Below, piece by piece: positions 54,492-63,332 of a stretch of DNA of 64,000 bases. The notes beneath the pieces were generated by a model. The model made no database searches and had not been told where the DNA came from. It was given only the letters and a program-made list of their open reading frames with translations. Position 1 is the first letter of the stretch. Each line of letters opens with the position of its first letter. This stretch comes from Homoserinibacter sp. GY 40078 (GTDB lineage Bacteria; Actinomycetota; Actinomycetes; Actinomycetales; Microbacteriaceae). Both the position numbers and the translations under genes were made by a program. The stretch spans positions 161,315 to 225,314 of the forward strand of contig NZ_VRTZ01000003.1 in assembly GCF_008017545.1 (NCBI RefSeq). The letters run 5' to 3'.

Positions 54492-55252
54492 TGGGCGCGG
54501 ATGCCGGGCGCCCGCGGCGGAAGCGGGAGAAGACGTTCGGCTGGCGGGTGGTCGCCGGCCTCGCGATCCCGTTCCTGCTGCTGCTCGCCCGGTACCGCAT
54601 CCGCAATCCGGAGCGGATTCCGCAGGAGGGCGCGTTCGTGCTCTCGCCGAACCACTACTCCAACTTCGACCCCCTGACGACCGGCTACATGCTGTGGAGG
54701 CTGGGGCGCGTGCCGCGGTTCCTGGCGAAGGCGAGCCTGTTCAAGGTTCCCGTGCTGGGGGCGATCCTGCGAGCAACGGGGCAGATCCCCGTGGAGCGGC
54801 AGGGCTCCGGCCACAACCGGCAGCCGCTCGCCGCCGCGGCGAACCTCGTGGACGACGGACTCGCGGTGATCGTATATCCCGAGGGGACGCTCACGCGCGA
54901 TCCGGAGATGTGGCCGATGCGAGGCAAGTCGGGGGCCGTGCGCACGGCTCTCGAGCACGATGTGCCGGTCATCCCGATGGCGCACTGGGGTGTGCAGCAG
55001 ATCCTTCCGCGGTATTCGAAGAAGCTCAGCGTCTTCCCGCGGAAGACCGTCGACGCGATCATCGGCGAGCCGGTCGACCTCTCACGGTGGCGTGGTCGCC
55101 CCATCGACCGCGAGGTGCTCGCGGAGGCCACGGAGGCCGTCATGGCCGCGATCACGGCGTTGCTCGAGGAACTGCGGGGCGAGCAGGCACCTGAGGTGCG
55201 CTGGGATCCCTCCGCTCACGGCCAGACCGAGACCGGCCGCTTCGAGTCCTGA
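54491..55252 (+). CDS. 1-acyl-glycerol-3-phosphate acyltransferase, PlsC type
   Basis: The 253-residue membrane-associated acyltransferase has the catalytic NHYSNFD (the HX4D motif), RFLAKASLFKVPVLG, PVERQ and the substrate motif YPEGTLTRDPEMWPMRGKSG. One hydrophobic segment lies near residues 18-35. It makes phosphatidic acid from lysophosphatidic acid; gpsA, which supplies glycerol 3-phosphate, is next. The ATG overlaps the murA stop by one base. Confidence 0.93.
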   Translation: MGADAGRPRRKREKTFGWRVVAGLAIPFLLLLARYRIRNPERIPQEGAFVLSPNHYSNFDPLTTGYMLWRLGRVPRFLAKASLFKVPVLGAILRATGQIPVERQGSGHNRQPLAAAANLVDDGLAVIVYPEGTLTRDPEMWPMRGKSGAVRTALEHDVPVIPMAHWGVQQILPRYSKKLSVFPRKTVDAIIGEPVDLSRWRGRPIDREVLAEATEAVMAAITALLEELRGEQAPEVRWDPSAHGQTETGRFES

Positions 55253-55310
55253 CCCGCGCCGCCGAGCGGCGTGTCATCCTCCCCGAGGGTGTGTGGGGGA
55301 GAATGGCCGG

Positions 55311-56336
55311 ATGAGTTCCCCCGAGGGCGCCGCGCCGCGCCGCGTGGCAGTCCTGGGCGCCGGATCGTGGGGCACCACGTTCGCGAAGATCCTCGCCGAC
55401 GGCGGATCCCGGGTGTCGATCTGGGCGAGGCGCCCCGAGCTGGCCCGCGAGATCATGCAGTCGCGCCGCAACTCCGACTACCTCCCCGGCATCAACCTCC
55501 CGCGCGGCATCTCGGCATCCGCCCGACTGCCCGAGGTGCTCGACGGCGCGGAGCAGGTCTACCTGTCGGTGCCGAGCCAGTCGCTGCGCGAGAACCTGCG
55601 GATCGTCCGCGACCTGATCCCGAGCGGCGTGCCGATCGTGTCGCTCATGAAGGGCGTCGAGAAGGGCACCCGCTATCGCATGAGCGAGGTCATCGCCCAG
55701 GAGCTCGAGGTCGGTCCCGAGCGCATCGCGGTGGTCTCGGGCCCCAACCTCGCGCTCGAGATCGCGAAGGAGCAGCCGACGGCGGCGGTCGTGTCGTCGG
55801 CGGTGCTCGAGACGGCGTCCGAGGTGGCGCTCGCCGCACGCAACCCGTACTTCCGCTCGTTCGTGAACACGGATGTGATCGGTACCGAGTTCGGCGGAGT
55901 GCTCAAGAACCTCATCGCGGTGGCGATCGGCATCGTCGATGGCGTCGGGTACGGCGAGAACACGAAGGCCTCGATCATCACGCGCGGGCTCGTCGAGATG
56001 ACCGACTTCGCGGTCGCGTTCGGCGGCCGCCCCGAGACCCTGAGCGGACTCGCGGGGCTCGGCGACCTGATCGCGACGTGCGAGTCGCCTCTCTCGCGCA
56101 ACAACACGGCGGGCCGCCTGCTCGGCCAGGGCTACGCCTACCACGAGGTCATCGCGCAGATGAACCAGACCGCCGAGGGCATCTCGTCGGTCGCGCCGAT
56201 CCTCGAGCTCGCGGCGAGCCGCGGAGTGGAGATGCCGATCGTCGGCCAGGTCGCCGAGGTGCTGGCGGGTACGCTGGAGCCGCGGGACATCGCCCCGCAC
56301 CTCACGACCGACACCGACGTGCCGCAGGGCGAATGA
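55311..56336 (+). CDS. gpsA: NAD(P)-dependent glycerol-3-phosphate dehydrogenase
   Basis: The 341-residue enzyme reduces dihydroxyacetone phosphate to glycerol 3-phosphate for lipid synthesis. VAVLGAGSWGTTFAKILAD is the nucleotide fold, LMKGVEKGT and GPNLALEIAKEQPTA follow, and the active-site Lys is in GGVLKNLIAVAIGIVDG. ATG at 55311 follows GAGAAT by six bases, so it may be leaderless. It lies between an acyltransferase and ddl in an order common in this family. Confidence 0.97.
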   Translation: MSSPEGAAPRRVAVLGAGSWGTTFAKILADGGSRVSIWARRPELAREIMQSRRNSDYLPGINLPRGISASARLPEVLDGAEQVYLSVPSQSLRENLRIVRDLIPSGVPIVSLMKGVEKGTRYRMSEVIAQELEVGPERIAVVSGPNLALEIAKEQPTAAVVSSAVLETASEVALAARNPYFRSFVNTDVIGTEFGGVLKNLIAVAIGIVDGVGYGENTKASIITRGLVEMTDFAVAFGGRPETLSGLAGLGDLIATCESPLSRNNTAGRLLGQGYAYHEVIAQMNQTAEGISSVAPILELAASRGVEMPIVGQVAEVLAGTLEPRDIAPHLTTDTDVPQGE

Positions 56337-56365
56337 CCCGGCCCGTTCCCGACACCGGAGGCCGC

Positions 56366-57448
56366 ATGATCCGCGTCGCGTTGCTGTTCGGAGGCCGCTC
56401 GAGCGAGCACGAGATCTCGTGCGCCACGGCGGCGGGCGTGCTCTCGGCGATCGACCGCGACCGGTTCGAGGTGGTGCCGGTCGGGATCACGCGCGACGGC
56501 GCATGGACGCTGCAGCCCGACGATCCGGAGCGTTTTGGCCTGCGCGCCGAGCTGCCGTCCGTCGACGACAACGGCACACGGGTTCGCCTGCCGGATGCGG
56601 CCGGTTCGCGCGAGCTGACCGTGCAGTCGCCCGACGGGTCGGTCTCGTCGCTCGGCGACATCGACGTGTTCTTCCCGATCCTGCACGGCCGCTTCGGCGA
56701 AGACGGCACGATCCAGGGGCAGCTGGAGCTGCTCGGCCTGCCGTACGTGGGCAATGGGGTGCTCGCCTCCGCGCTCGCGATGGACAAGCATATGACGAAG
56801 CTCGTGCTGCAGGCGGCAGGGATCGAGGTGGCGCCGTGGGTGGCTCTCACGCCGACGCGCTGGGCGGAGGATCGCGAGCTGTTTGAGCGCCGCATCCGCT
56901 CGCTGGGACTCCCGGTGTTCGTGAAGCCGTCGCGTGCAGGCTCATCGGTGGGCGTCACACGGGTGACCGACTGGGCGGAGCTCGACCCGGCCATCGACAT
57001 CGCGTTCGACGAGGACGGCACGGTGCTCGTCGAGGCGGCGGTGCCGGGCCGCGAGGTCGAGTGCGCGGTTCTCGAGGGTCGCGATGGCGGCGCTCCGCGC
57101 GTGAGCGTCGCGGGCGAGATCGTCGTCACGGGCCGCGCGTTCTACGACTACGAAGCGAAGTACCTCGACCCGGATGCGGCACAGCTGATCTGCCCCGCGT
57201 CGCTTCACGAGGGCGAGCTGCGAGAGATGCAGCGGATCGCCGCGCGCGCGTTCGAGGCGATCGAGGGTGCGGGTCTCGCGCGGGTCGACTTCTTCCTCGG
57301 CGACGAGGGCTTCGTGGTGAACGAGATCAACACGATGCCGGGCTTCACCCCGATCTCGATGTTCCCGAGCTGCTGGCAGGCGAGCGGGATGAGCTACCCC
57401 GACCTCATCACCGAGCTCCTGGAGCTGGGCCTCACGACCCGACGCTGA
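56366..57448 (+). CDS. ddl: D-alanine--D-alanine ligase
   Basis: The 360-residue ATP-grasp enzyme joins two D-alanines for peptidoglycan. VALLFGGRSSEHEISCATA is the N-terminal signature. LHGRFGEDGTIQGQLELLG, VKPSRAGSSVGV and the metal site in FVVNEINTMPGFTPISMFP follow. ATG at 56366 has a GGAG site; ATG at 56333, overlapping the gpsA stop as ATGA, adds 11 unconserved residues. The 3' end overlaps the convergent DUF3515 gene by 17 bases. Confidence 0.96.
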   Translation: MIRVALLFGGRSSEHEISCATAAGVLSAIDRDRFEVVPVGITRDGAWTLQPDDPERFGLRAELPSVDDNGTRVRLPDAAGSRELTVQSPDGSVSSLGDIDVFFPILHGRFGEDGTIQGQLELLGLPYVGNGVLASALAMDKHMTKLVLQAAGIEVAPWVALTPTRWAEDRELFERRIRSLGLPVFVKPSRAGSSVGVTRVTDWAELDPAIDIAFDEDGTVLVEAAVPGREVECAVLEGRDGGAPRVSVAGEIVVTGRAFYDYEAKYLDPDAAQLICPASLHEGELREMQRIAARAFEAIEGAGLARVDFFLGDEGFVVNEINTMPGFTPISMFPSCWQASGMSYPDLITELLELGLTTRR

Positions 57449-57917
57449 GAGAGTCCTCGGCGTCGACGCAGCGGTGGCCGTTCGGCTGGGTCGTGGCCAC
57501 CGCATCCGCGAGGGCCGTGAGCACGGAGGCGGCGCTCGCCTCGTCGGTGTCGACGACCACGTCGATCGCGGGCTCGCGCCCATAGAGCCGGAACGTGACC
57601 GTGGGTTCCTGCTCAGCGTTGCGGAGCCACCACACCCCATCGACGTCGATGCAGGTGTAGCTCGAGGCGCTCGGCACCTCCACGCCGCACAGCACGAGGA
57701 CCGCGGGAGGACTGCCCCACGCGGCGGTCGCCTGCGCGTCGGTGTCGCGCCTCGGGAGCCCGTCGAGCGCGTCCGGCAGGCGCACGACGACGTCGGCGCA
57801 GCCGGGATCCGCCGCATCCGCAGCGGGATCGAGCGAGACGACGGGCTGGCACCCGGTGAGCGCGATCGCGGCGAGGAGGGTGCCGATCAGGGCGCCCAGG
57901 GGCCGGGAGGTGCGCAC
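57432..57917 (-). CDS. DUF3515 family lipoprotein
   Basis: The 161-residue protein has a lipoprotein signal with Cys23 in LTGCQP. Four further cysteines (near residues 40, 77, 89 and 150) suggest two disulfides. Conserved stretches are GCADVVVRLPDALDGLPRR, AAWGSPPAVLVLCGV and IDVDGVWWLR. The family is conserved in actinobacteria next to ddl and thiL but has no known function. It starts with GTG six bases after TAGCCT and overlaps ddl at its end. Confidence 0.88.
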   Translation of the reverse strand: MRTSRPLGALIGTLLAAIALTGCQPVVSLDPAADAADPGCADVVVRLPDALDGLPRRDTDAQATAAWGSPPAVLVLCGVEVPSASSYTCIDVDGVWWLRNAEQEPTVTFRLYGREPAIDVVVDTDEASAASVLTALADAVATTQPNGHRCVDAEDSLSVGS

Positions 57918-57923
57918 CCGTAC

Positions 57924-57933
57924 AGGCTAGCCT
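57924..57933. promoter_or_regulatory. Palindromic -10 shared by divergent leaderless genes
   Basis: AGGCTAGCCT is its own inverse. TAGCCT on the plus strand is six bases before the thiL GTG, and TAGCCT on the minus strand is six bases before the DUF3515 GTG. Neither gene has a Shine-Dalgarno sequence. Confidence 0.6.
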
Positions 57934-57939
57934 GGCGGG

Positions 57940-58929
57940 GTGCCCGCACCGGATGAGACCCTCGGCTCCCTGGGCGAGGCGGCGATCCTGCGGCGCATCT
58001 TCCCGCGCCTGCCGCACGGGCCGGAGGAGCTTCTCGGGCCGGGAGACGACGCCGCTGTGCTGGCCGCGCCGGACGGTCGCGTGGTCGTGACGACCGACAC
58101 GCTCGTGCACGGTCCCGATTTCCGGCACGCGTGGTCGAGCCCGTTCCAGCTCGGCTGGAAGTCGGCGGCCGTGAACCTCGCCGATATCGCCGCGATGGGT
58201 GCCCGGCCGACGGGCCTCGTGGTGGCGCTCGTCGCGCCGTCGTCGACGACCGCGAGCTGGATCGAGCGCTTGGCCGACGGCTTCCGCGAGGCGTGCGCCG
58301 CACTCGCGCCCGGCTGCGGTGTGGTCGGCGGCGACCTGTCGGTGTCCGAGACGCTCATGGTGGCGGTGACCGCGTTCGGCGACCTCGGTGGGCGCAGCCC
58401 CGTGCTGCGTTCGGGCGCGCGTCCCGGCGACGTGGTCGCCGTGTGCGGGGAGCTCGGCCTCGCAGGCGCCGGTCTCGCACTCCTCTTCGCCCAGGGCGTC
58501 GACGACGAAGGAACGCCGGACGCCAAGCGAGCGGCGGCACTGCGCCCCGCGCACGACGCGGAGCTCGACGCGCAGCTGGCCCCGTCGCCGCCGATCGCGG
58601 CCGGGGTGACGGCGGCGGAGGCCGGTGCGACGGCGATGATGGATGTGAGCGACGGGCTCGTGCTCGACGCCCGGCGCCTGGCCGAGGCATCCGGGGTCGT
58701 GCTCGACCTCTCGTCGCGCGCCGTCGGCTCCCGAGACGCGCTCGTGGGTGGCGAGGATCACGCGCTCCTCGCCACGTTCCCTGCCGACGCACCTCTGCCG
58801 TCCGGGTTCCGGGAGATCGGACGCGTGCAGGAGGCCACGGACGTGGCCGAGCTGCGGGTCGACGGCCGCGCGTTCGACGGGCGCGGCGGCTGGGACCCCT
58901 ACGAGGACTGGGACGGCGCGGTCGGCTGA
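57940..58929 (+). CDS. thiL: Thiamine-monophosphate kinase
   Basis: The 329-residue ATP-dependent kinase makes thiamine diphosphate from thiamine monophosphate. LLGPGDDAAVLAAPDGRVVVTTDTLV, KSAAVNLADIAAMGARP and the metal site VGGDLSVSET match ThiL, as does MMDVSDGLVLDARRLA near the end. The start is GTG, probably leaderless. The 3' end overlaps rsmD, which runs the other way, by 31 bases. Confidence 0.95.
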   Translation: MPAPDETLGSLGEAAILRRIFPRLPHGPEELLGPGDDAAVLAAPDGRVVVTTDTLVHGPDFRHAWSSPFQLGWKSAAVNLADIAAMGARPTGLVVALVAPSSTTASWIERLADGFREACAALAPGCGVVGGDLSVSETLMVAVTAFGDLGGRSPVLRSGARPGDVVAVCGELGLAGAGLALLFAQGVDDEGTPDAKRAAALRPAHDAELDAQLAPSPPIAAGVTAAEAGATAMMDVSDGLVLDARRLAEASGVVLDLSSRAVGSRDALVGGEDHALLATFPADAPLPSGFREIGRVQEATDVAELRVDGRAFDGRGGWDPYEDWDGAVG

Positions 58930-59516
58930 TCGCCGGCGGGCGCGTGCGGCTCGGCGGGGGAGAGCCAGAACACGGCCGTCTCGCCGTAGGCGGTCCTGCG
59001 GTCGAGATCGAGACCTGCGGGCCACGCCGGCTCGGTGTCGCGCGCCGAGCGCTCGACCACGATCACGGCATCCGGAGCGACCCGCGTGGCGAGCAGCAGC
59101 AGATCGTCGACGAGCTCACCGCCCGTGAGCTCGTACGGGGGGTCGAGGAAGACGAGGTCCCAGCCGCCCGCGGCCCCCGCGAGGAAACCCTGGACGGGCT
59201 GCACCACGGTGCGGATGGTGGGGATCGCACCGGCCGGAGCGGCCCGCACCACGCGCTCGGCGTTGCGGCGGGAGCTCGTGGCGGCGTCGCGGGAGTGATC
59301 GACGAGCGTCACGCTGCCCGCTCCGCGGGAGGCCGCCTCGAGACCGAGCGCGCCGGATCCGGCGTAGAGGTCGAGCACGTTCGCCCCGGCGACCAGCCCG
59401 CGCGCGTCGAGCGCCGAGAAGATCGCCTCGCGCACGCGGTCGCTCGTCGGGCGCGTCCCCGACTTCGGCACCGCCAGTGCGAGCGATCCGGCGTAGCCGG
59501 CGATGATCCGTGTCAT
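58899..59516 (-). CDS. rsmD: 16S rRNA (guanine-966-N2)-methyltransferase
   Basis: The 205-residue SAM-dependent enzyme has VLDLYAGSGALGLEAASRG (the SAM site) and LVFLDPPYEL (the N-methylation motif). RVREAIFSALDARG at the N-terminus is typical of RsmD. The ATG follows TACCCT by six bases on the minus strand. Its 3' end overlaps thiL. Confidence 0.95.
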   Translation of the reverse strand: MTRIIAGYAGSLALAVPKSGTRPTSDRVREAIFSALDARGLVAGANVLDLYAGSGALGLEAASRGAGSVTLVDHSRDAATSSRRNAERVVRAAPAGAIPTIRTVVQPVQGFLAGAAGGWDLVFLDPPYELTGGELVDDLLLLATRVAPDAVIVVERSARDTEPAWPAGLDLDRRTAYGETAVFWLSPAEPHAPAGDQPTAPSQSS

Positions 59517-59522
59517 CCGCTC

Positions 59523-59528
59523 AGGGTA
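59523..59528 (-). promoter_or_regulatory. -10 box TACCCT of a leaderless rsmD promoter
   Basis: TACCCT on the minus strand is followed by GAGCGG and the start codon, with no ribosome site. Confidence 0.45.
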
Positions 59529-59645
59529 GCGAGGCGGCCGCAGGTCGCGCGCGCCGAGTGAACAGGGCGGCCCGTCCCGCGGGCCCGTGATTGGCCCGTG
59601 ACGACGCGCGCGCGCCCGTGCGAGGATGCGCAACCGGGAGGCACC

Positions 59646-60512
59646 ATGAACGTCGGGTTCGCGGGTATCGGGATCATGGGCGCGCCGATGGCGGGTCGAC
59701 TGGTGGATGCGGGGGTGCCGCTCACGGTGTGGAGTCGGAGCCCCGAGGCGTGCGACGAGCTCGTCGCTCGAGGTGCGGATCGCGCCTCCGATCCGGATGC
59801 GCTCTTCGCGCGGTGCGACACGGTGATCCTCATGCTGCGCGACGACGTCGCCACCGACGAGGTGCTCGGCCGTGGCACGGAGGCGTTCGCCCGCCGCATC
59901 GCCGGGCACCGGATCGTGGTGATGGGCACCCACACGCCCGCGTACTCGCTCGCGCTGGAGTCCGACATCCGTGCCGCGGGCGGCCACTACGTGGAGGCTC
60001 CGGTCTCGGGCTCGCGCGTTCCGGCCGAGCAGGGCAAGCTCGTGCTGCTGCTCGCGGGTGCCGACGAGGCGGTGCTCGGCGAGGTCGGCGAGCTGCTGGC
60101 ACCGCTCGGGGTCGCGGCGGTGCCATGCGGCGCGGTCCCCGGGGCGCTTCGCACCAAGATCGCGGTGAACCACTACATGATGGCGATGGTCGCGGCCCTC
60201 GCCGAAGCGGTCACGACGGCCCGCGCGACGGGCGTCGACCTCGACGCGATGCTGCGGGTGCTCGAGGCGAGCCCCATGGACAGCCCGATCGGACGGGTGA
60301 AGGGCGCGAAGCTCGTCGCTCGCGACGAGGTACCCCAGGCGGCGATCTCGGATGTCGTGAAGAACTGCGGCTTCGTGCTCGAGGCGGCGCGGGCGGCGGG
60401 TGCGACGACGCCGATCATCGATCTGGTCGCCGAGCTCTACGGCCGCACGGCCGATGCCGGGTTCGCCGACGCCGACATGGTGGCCGTCGCGCGGGTGCTC
60501 GGCGGGCGCTGA
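59646..60512 (+). CDS. NAD(P)-dependent 3-hydroxyisobutyrate dehydrogenase-like oxidoreductase
   Basis: The 288-residue protein has the beta-hydroxyacid dehydrogenase fold: VGFAGIGIMGAPMAGRLVDAG binds the nucleotide, and EAPVSGSRVPAEQGKLVLLLAG and the catalytic Lys in LRTKIAVNHYM follow. The family includes 3-hydroxyisobutyrate, tartronate-semialdehyde and succinic-semialdehyde enzymes; this one cannot be told apart by sequence alone. ATG at 59646 follows GGGAGG. It is divergent from rsmD. Confidence 0.88.
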   Translation: MNVGFAGIGIMGAPMAGRLVDAGVPLTVWSRSPEACDELVARGADRASDPDALFARCDTVILMLRDDVATDEVLGRGTEAFARRIAGHRIVVMGTHTPAYSLALESDIRAAGGHYVEAPVSGSRVPAEQGKLVLLLAGADEAVLGEVGELLAPLGVAAVPCGAVPGALRTKIAVNHYMMAMVAALAEAVTTARATGVDLDAMLRVLEASPMDSPIGRVKGAKLVARDEVPQAAISDVVKNCGFVLEAARAAGATTPIIDLVAELYGRTADAGFADADMVAVARVLGGR

Positions 60513-60575
60513 TATCCGCGGTATCCGGCCCCGGCGCGACGGCCGATGCCCGGGGCGCTCGATACCCTCGTAGGC

Positions 60576-62747
60576 GTGGATTCGCCGCTCGATCAGAAGC
60601 TCGCCTCGGCGCTCGGCGGCCGCACGGCGCAGGTGCTCGAGAAGGCGTTCGGCATGCGCACTGTGGGCGAGCTGCTCGCCCACTATCCGCGGCGGTACGC
60701 CCGTCGCGGTGAGCTGACGGCGCTCTCGGAGCTGCGGATCGACGAGCCGGTCACGATCGTCGCCGAGGTCCGGTCGGTCTCGGAGCGCAGGATGCACAAC
60801 CGGCGCGGGTCGATCCTCGAGGCGACGATCAGCGACGGGCACGGCATCCTCACGCTCACCTTCTTCAACCAGCCTTTCCGCAAGGCGGAGCTGCGTCCCG
60901 GGGTGCGCGGTATCTTCTCGGGCCGTATCGGCGCCTATCGCGGCACGCGCCAGCTGGCGCACCCCGACTACGAGCTGTTCGACCCGGATGAGGCGGCGGC
61001 GATGGACGCCGACCAGGCCCGCCGGTGGGCCGAGACCCCCGTGCCGCTGTATCCGGCGACCGCGACGTTCCCGAGCTGGAAGATCCAGAAGTCGATCGAG
61101 ACCCTGCTCGACGTGCTTCCGGAGCTCGACGATCCGCTTCCGGTCGGAGTGCGTTCGAGTCGCGGCCTCATGGGATTCCGCGACGCGCTCGTCAAGGTGC
61201 ACCGACCCGAGTCGGATGCCGACTGGCAGCGCGCCCGCGACTACCTGCGTTTCGAGGAGGCGCTCGCGCTGCAGCTCGCCCTCCTCGCGCAGCGGGCCGA
61301 GCGCCGGGCGGTGACGGGGCCGCCGCGGGTGCCGGGCGAGGTCTCGCGTGCGTTCGAGGCGGCACTTCCCTTCCAGCTCACGGCGGATCAGCGCGAGGTG
61401 GGCGACGAGATCGAGGCCGAGCTCGCGGGGGGCGTCCCGATGAACCGCCTCGTGCAGGGCGAGGTGGGGTCGGGGAAGACCCTCGTCGCGTTGCGCGCGA
61501 TGCTCGCGGTGGCGGAATCCGGCGGGCAGTCGGCGTTCCTCGCACCGACCGAGGTGCTCGCCGCCCAGCATCTGCGCTCGATCGTTGCGATGCTCGGTCC
61601 GGATCTCGCGGCGCGGCTGCGGGTCACGCTCCTCACGGGGGCGATGTCGACCGCCGAGCGCCGCAAGGCGATGCTCGCGGCGGCGTCTGGTGGTGCGGCG
61701 ATCGTCGTCGGCACCCACGCGCTCCTCGGCGATGATGTGAGCTTCGCCGACCTCGGCCTCGTGGTGGTCGACGAGCAGCACCGCTTCGGCGTGGAGCAGC
61801 GCGAGGCGATCCGGCTGAAGGGACGCGCCCCGCACGTGCTCGTGCTGTCGGCCACGCCCATCCCGCGCACGGTCGCGATGACGGTCTTCGGCGATCTCGA
61901 CGTGTCGACGCTGCGGACGCTTCCCGCGGGTCGTGCGTCGATCGAGTCGCACGTCGTGCCTCTCGCCGAGCACCCCGGCTGGGAGGCGCGCGTCTGGGAG
62001 CGGCTCGCGGAGGAGCTCGCCGCCGGACGCCAGGGCTTCGTCGTCTGCCCCGCGATCGAGGTCTCGACCTCCGGCACCTCGCTGGGGGAGGACGACGCGC
62101 CGGCGGAGGCGGATGCGGAGGCCGACGCGCCGCCGCCATCCTCCGTGACCGAAGTGCTGGGTCGCCTGCGCGCGCATCCGTCGCTCGCGGGGCGCTCGGT
62201 CGAGCCGCTGCACGGACGGATGCCGTCGGACGAGAAGGACCGCGCGATGCGCGAGTTCGCCGCGGGTCGCATCGACGTGCTCGTCGCGACTACCGTCATC
62301 GAGGTGGGCGTCGACGTGCCGAACGCGTCCACGATGATCGTGCTCGACGCCGACCGCTTCGGCGTGGCCCAGCTGCACCAGCTGCGGGGCCGCGTGGGCC
62401 GCGGCGGGGTGCCGGGCATCGCGCTGTTCGTGACCCGCGCCGAGCAGGCCACGCTCGCCCGCGAGCGGGTGGATGCCGTCGCGGGCACACTCGACGGCTT
62501 CGAGCTGGCGCAGGCCGACCTCGAGCTGCGTCGCGAGGGCGACGTGCTGGGTGGAGCCCAGTCGGGGCGTCGCTCGACGCTCAAGCTGCTGCGGGTCGTG
62601 GAGGATGCCGAGCTCATCGCCGAGGCGCGCGATGCGGCCGCCGGCATCCTCGAGGAAGACCCGGCTCTCGCCGAGCACGCGACGCTGCGGGAGGCCGTGG
62701 GGCGTCGTTTCGACGCGGGGGAGCGCGCCTTCCTGGGCAAGGCGTGA
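60576..62747 (+). CDS. recG: ATP-dependent DNA helicase RecG
   Basis: The 723-residue helicase remodels stalled replication forks and Holliday junctions. The N-terminal wedge (OB fold, about 60-155) is followed by Walker A GEVGSGKTLVALRAML, DEQHRFGVEQREA (motif II), SATPIPRTVAMTVFGDLD and the late QLRGRVGRGG. An acidic insert of about 25 residues lies near residue 510. GTG at 60576 follows TACCCT by seven bases. coaD is next. Confidence 0.96.
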   Translation: MDSPLDQKLASALGGRTAQVLEKAFGMRTVGELLAHYPRRYARRGELTALSELRIDEPVTIVAEVRSVSERRMHNRRGSILEATISDGHGILTLTFFNQPFRKAELRPGVRGIFSGRIGAYRGTRQLAHPDYELFDPDEAAAMDADQARRWAETPVPLYPATATFPSWKIQKSIETLLDVLPELDDPLPVGVRSSRGLMGFRDALVKVHRPESDADWQRARDYLRFEEALALQLALLAQRAERRAVTGPPRVPGEVSRAFEAALPFQLTADQREVGDEIEAELAGGVPMNRLVQGEVGSGKTLVALRAMLAVAESGGQSAFLAPTEVLAAQHLRSIVAMLGPDLAARLRVTLLTGAMSTAERRKAMLAAASGGAAIVVGTHALLGDDVSFADLGLVVVDEQHRFGVEQREAIRLKGRAPHVLVLSATPIPRTVAMTVFGDLDVSTLRTLPAGRASIESHVVPLAEHPGWEARVWERLAEELAAGRQGFVVCPAIEVSTSGTSLGEDDAPAEADAEADAPPPSSVTEVLGRLRAHPSLAGRSVEPLHGRMPSDEKDRAMREFAAGRIDVLVATTVIEVGVDVPNASTMIVLDADRFGVAQLHQLRGRVGRGGVPGIALFVTRAEQATLARERVDAVAGTLDGFELAQADLELRREGDVLGGAQSGRRSTLKLLRVVEDAELIAEARDAAAGILEEDPALAEHATLREAVGRRFDAGERAFLGKA

Positions 62748-62797
62748 CCGGCTCTCCGCCCGCCCCTTTCTGTAACGAAACGGTCACACGCGCCTTG

Positions 62798-62803
62798 TAG
62801 GAT
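62798..62803 (+). promoter_or_regulatory. -10 box TAGGAT of a leaderless coaD promoter
   Basis: TAGGAT is followed by six bases and the coaD ATG; no ribosome site is present. Confidence 0.55.
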
Positions 62804-62809
62804 CGGCCC

Positions 62810-63295
62810 ATGACCAGGATCGCCGTCGTTCCCGGATCCTTCGACCCCGTGACCCTCGGGCATCTCGACGTGATCGATCGCGCGGCGCGGCTCTTCGACG
62901 AGCTGCACGTGCTCGTCGTCCACAATCCCGACAAATCGGCGCTGCTGCCAATCGCGCAACGGGTCTCGCTCATCCAGGAGTCGATCCAGGAGGCGCGGAT
63001 CGGGGGCGAGATCCTCGTCACGAGCTGGAGCGTGGGGCTGCTCGTCGACTACTGCACCGATGTCGGCGCGAGCGTGCTCGTGAAGGGCATCCGCTCGCAG
63101 GTCGACGTGGCCTACGAGACGCCCATGGCGATCGTGAACCGCAACCTCGCGAAGGTCGAGACGGTGTTCATGCTTCCCGATCCGGCGCACGCGCACGTGT
63201 CGAGTTCGCTCGTGCGGCAGGTGGCGTCGCTCGGCGGCGATGTGTCGCCGTACGTTCCGCGAGTCGTCGCCGACTTCCTGGAGCAGCCCCGCTGA
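62810..63295 (+). CDS. coaD: Phosphopantetheine adenylyltransferase
   Basis: The 161-residue enzyme joins ATP and 4'-phosphopantetheine to form dephospho-CoA. The nucleotidyltransferase motif is [20 protein letters not shown] with the T-x-G-H site, and late [21 protein letters not shown] matches the ISSSxIR motif. [14 protein letters not shown] is the usual second block. It is transcribed separately from recG, probably without a leader. Confidence 0.96.
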   Translation: MTRIAVVPGSFDPVTLGHLDVIDRAARLFDELHVLVVHNPDKSALLPIAQRVSLIQESIQEARIGGEILVTSWSVGLLVDYCTDVGASVLVKGIRSQVDVAYETPMAIVNRNLAKVETVFMLPDPAHAHVSSSLVRQVASLGGDVSPYVPRVVADFLEQPR

Positions 63296-63332
63296 TTCCG
63301 TCGCCGCGCGACGGGCCCGGCGACCGGGCGCG

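Noticed and set aside
58899..62678. A very long minus-strand open frame (1259 codons) across rsmD, the oxidoreductase and recG
   Set aside because: Only its last 205 codons have RsmD motifs. The rest is an Arg/His-rich antisense reading of recG and the oxidoreductase, which are clearly real on the plus strand.
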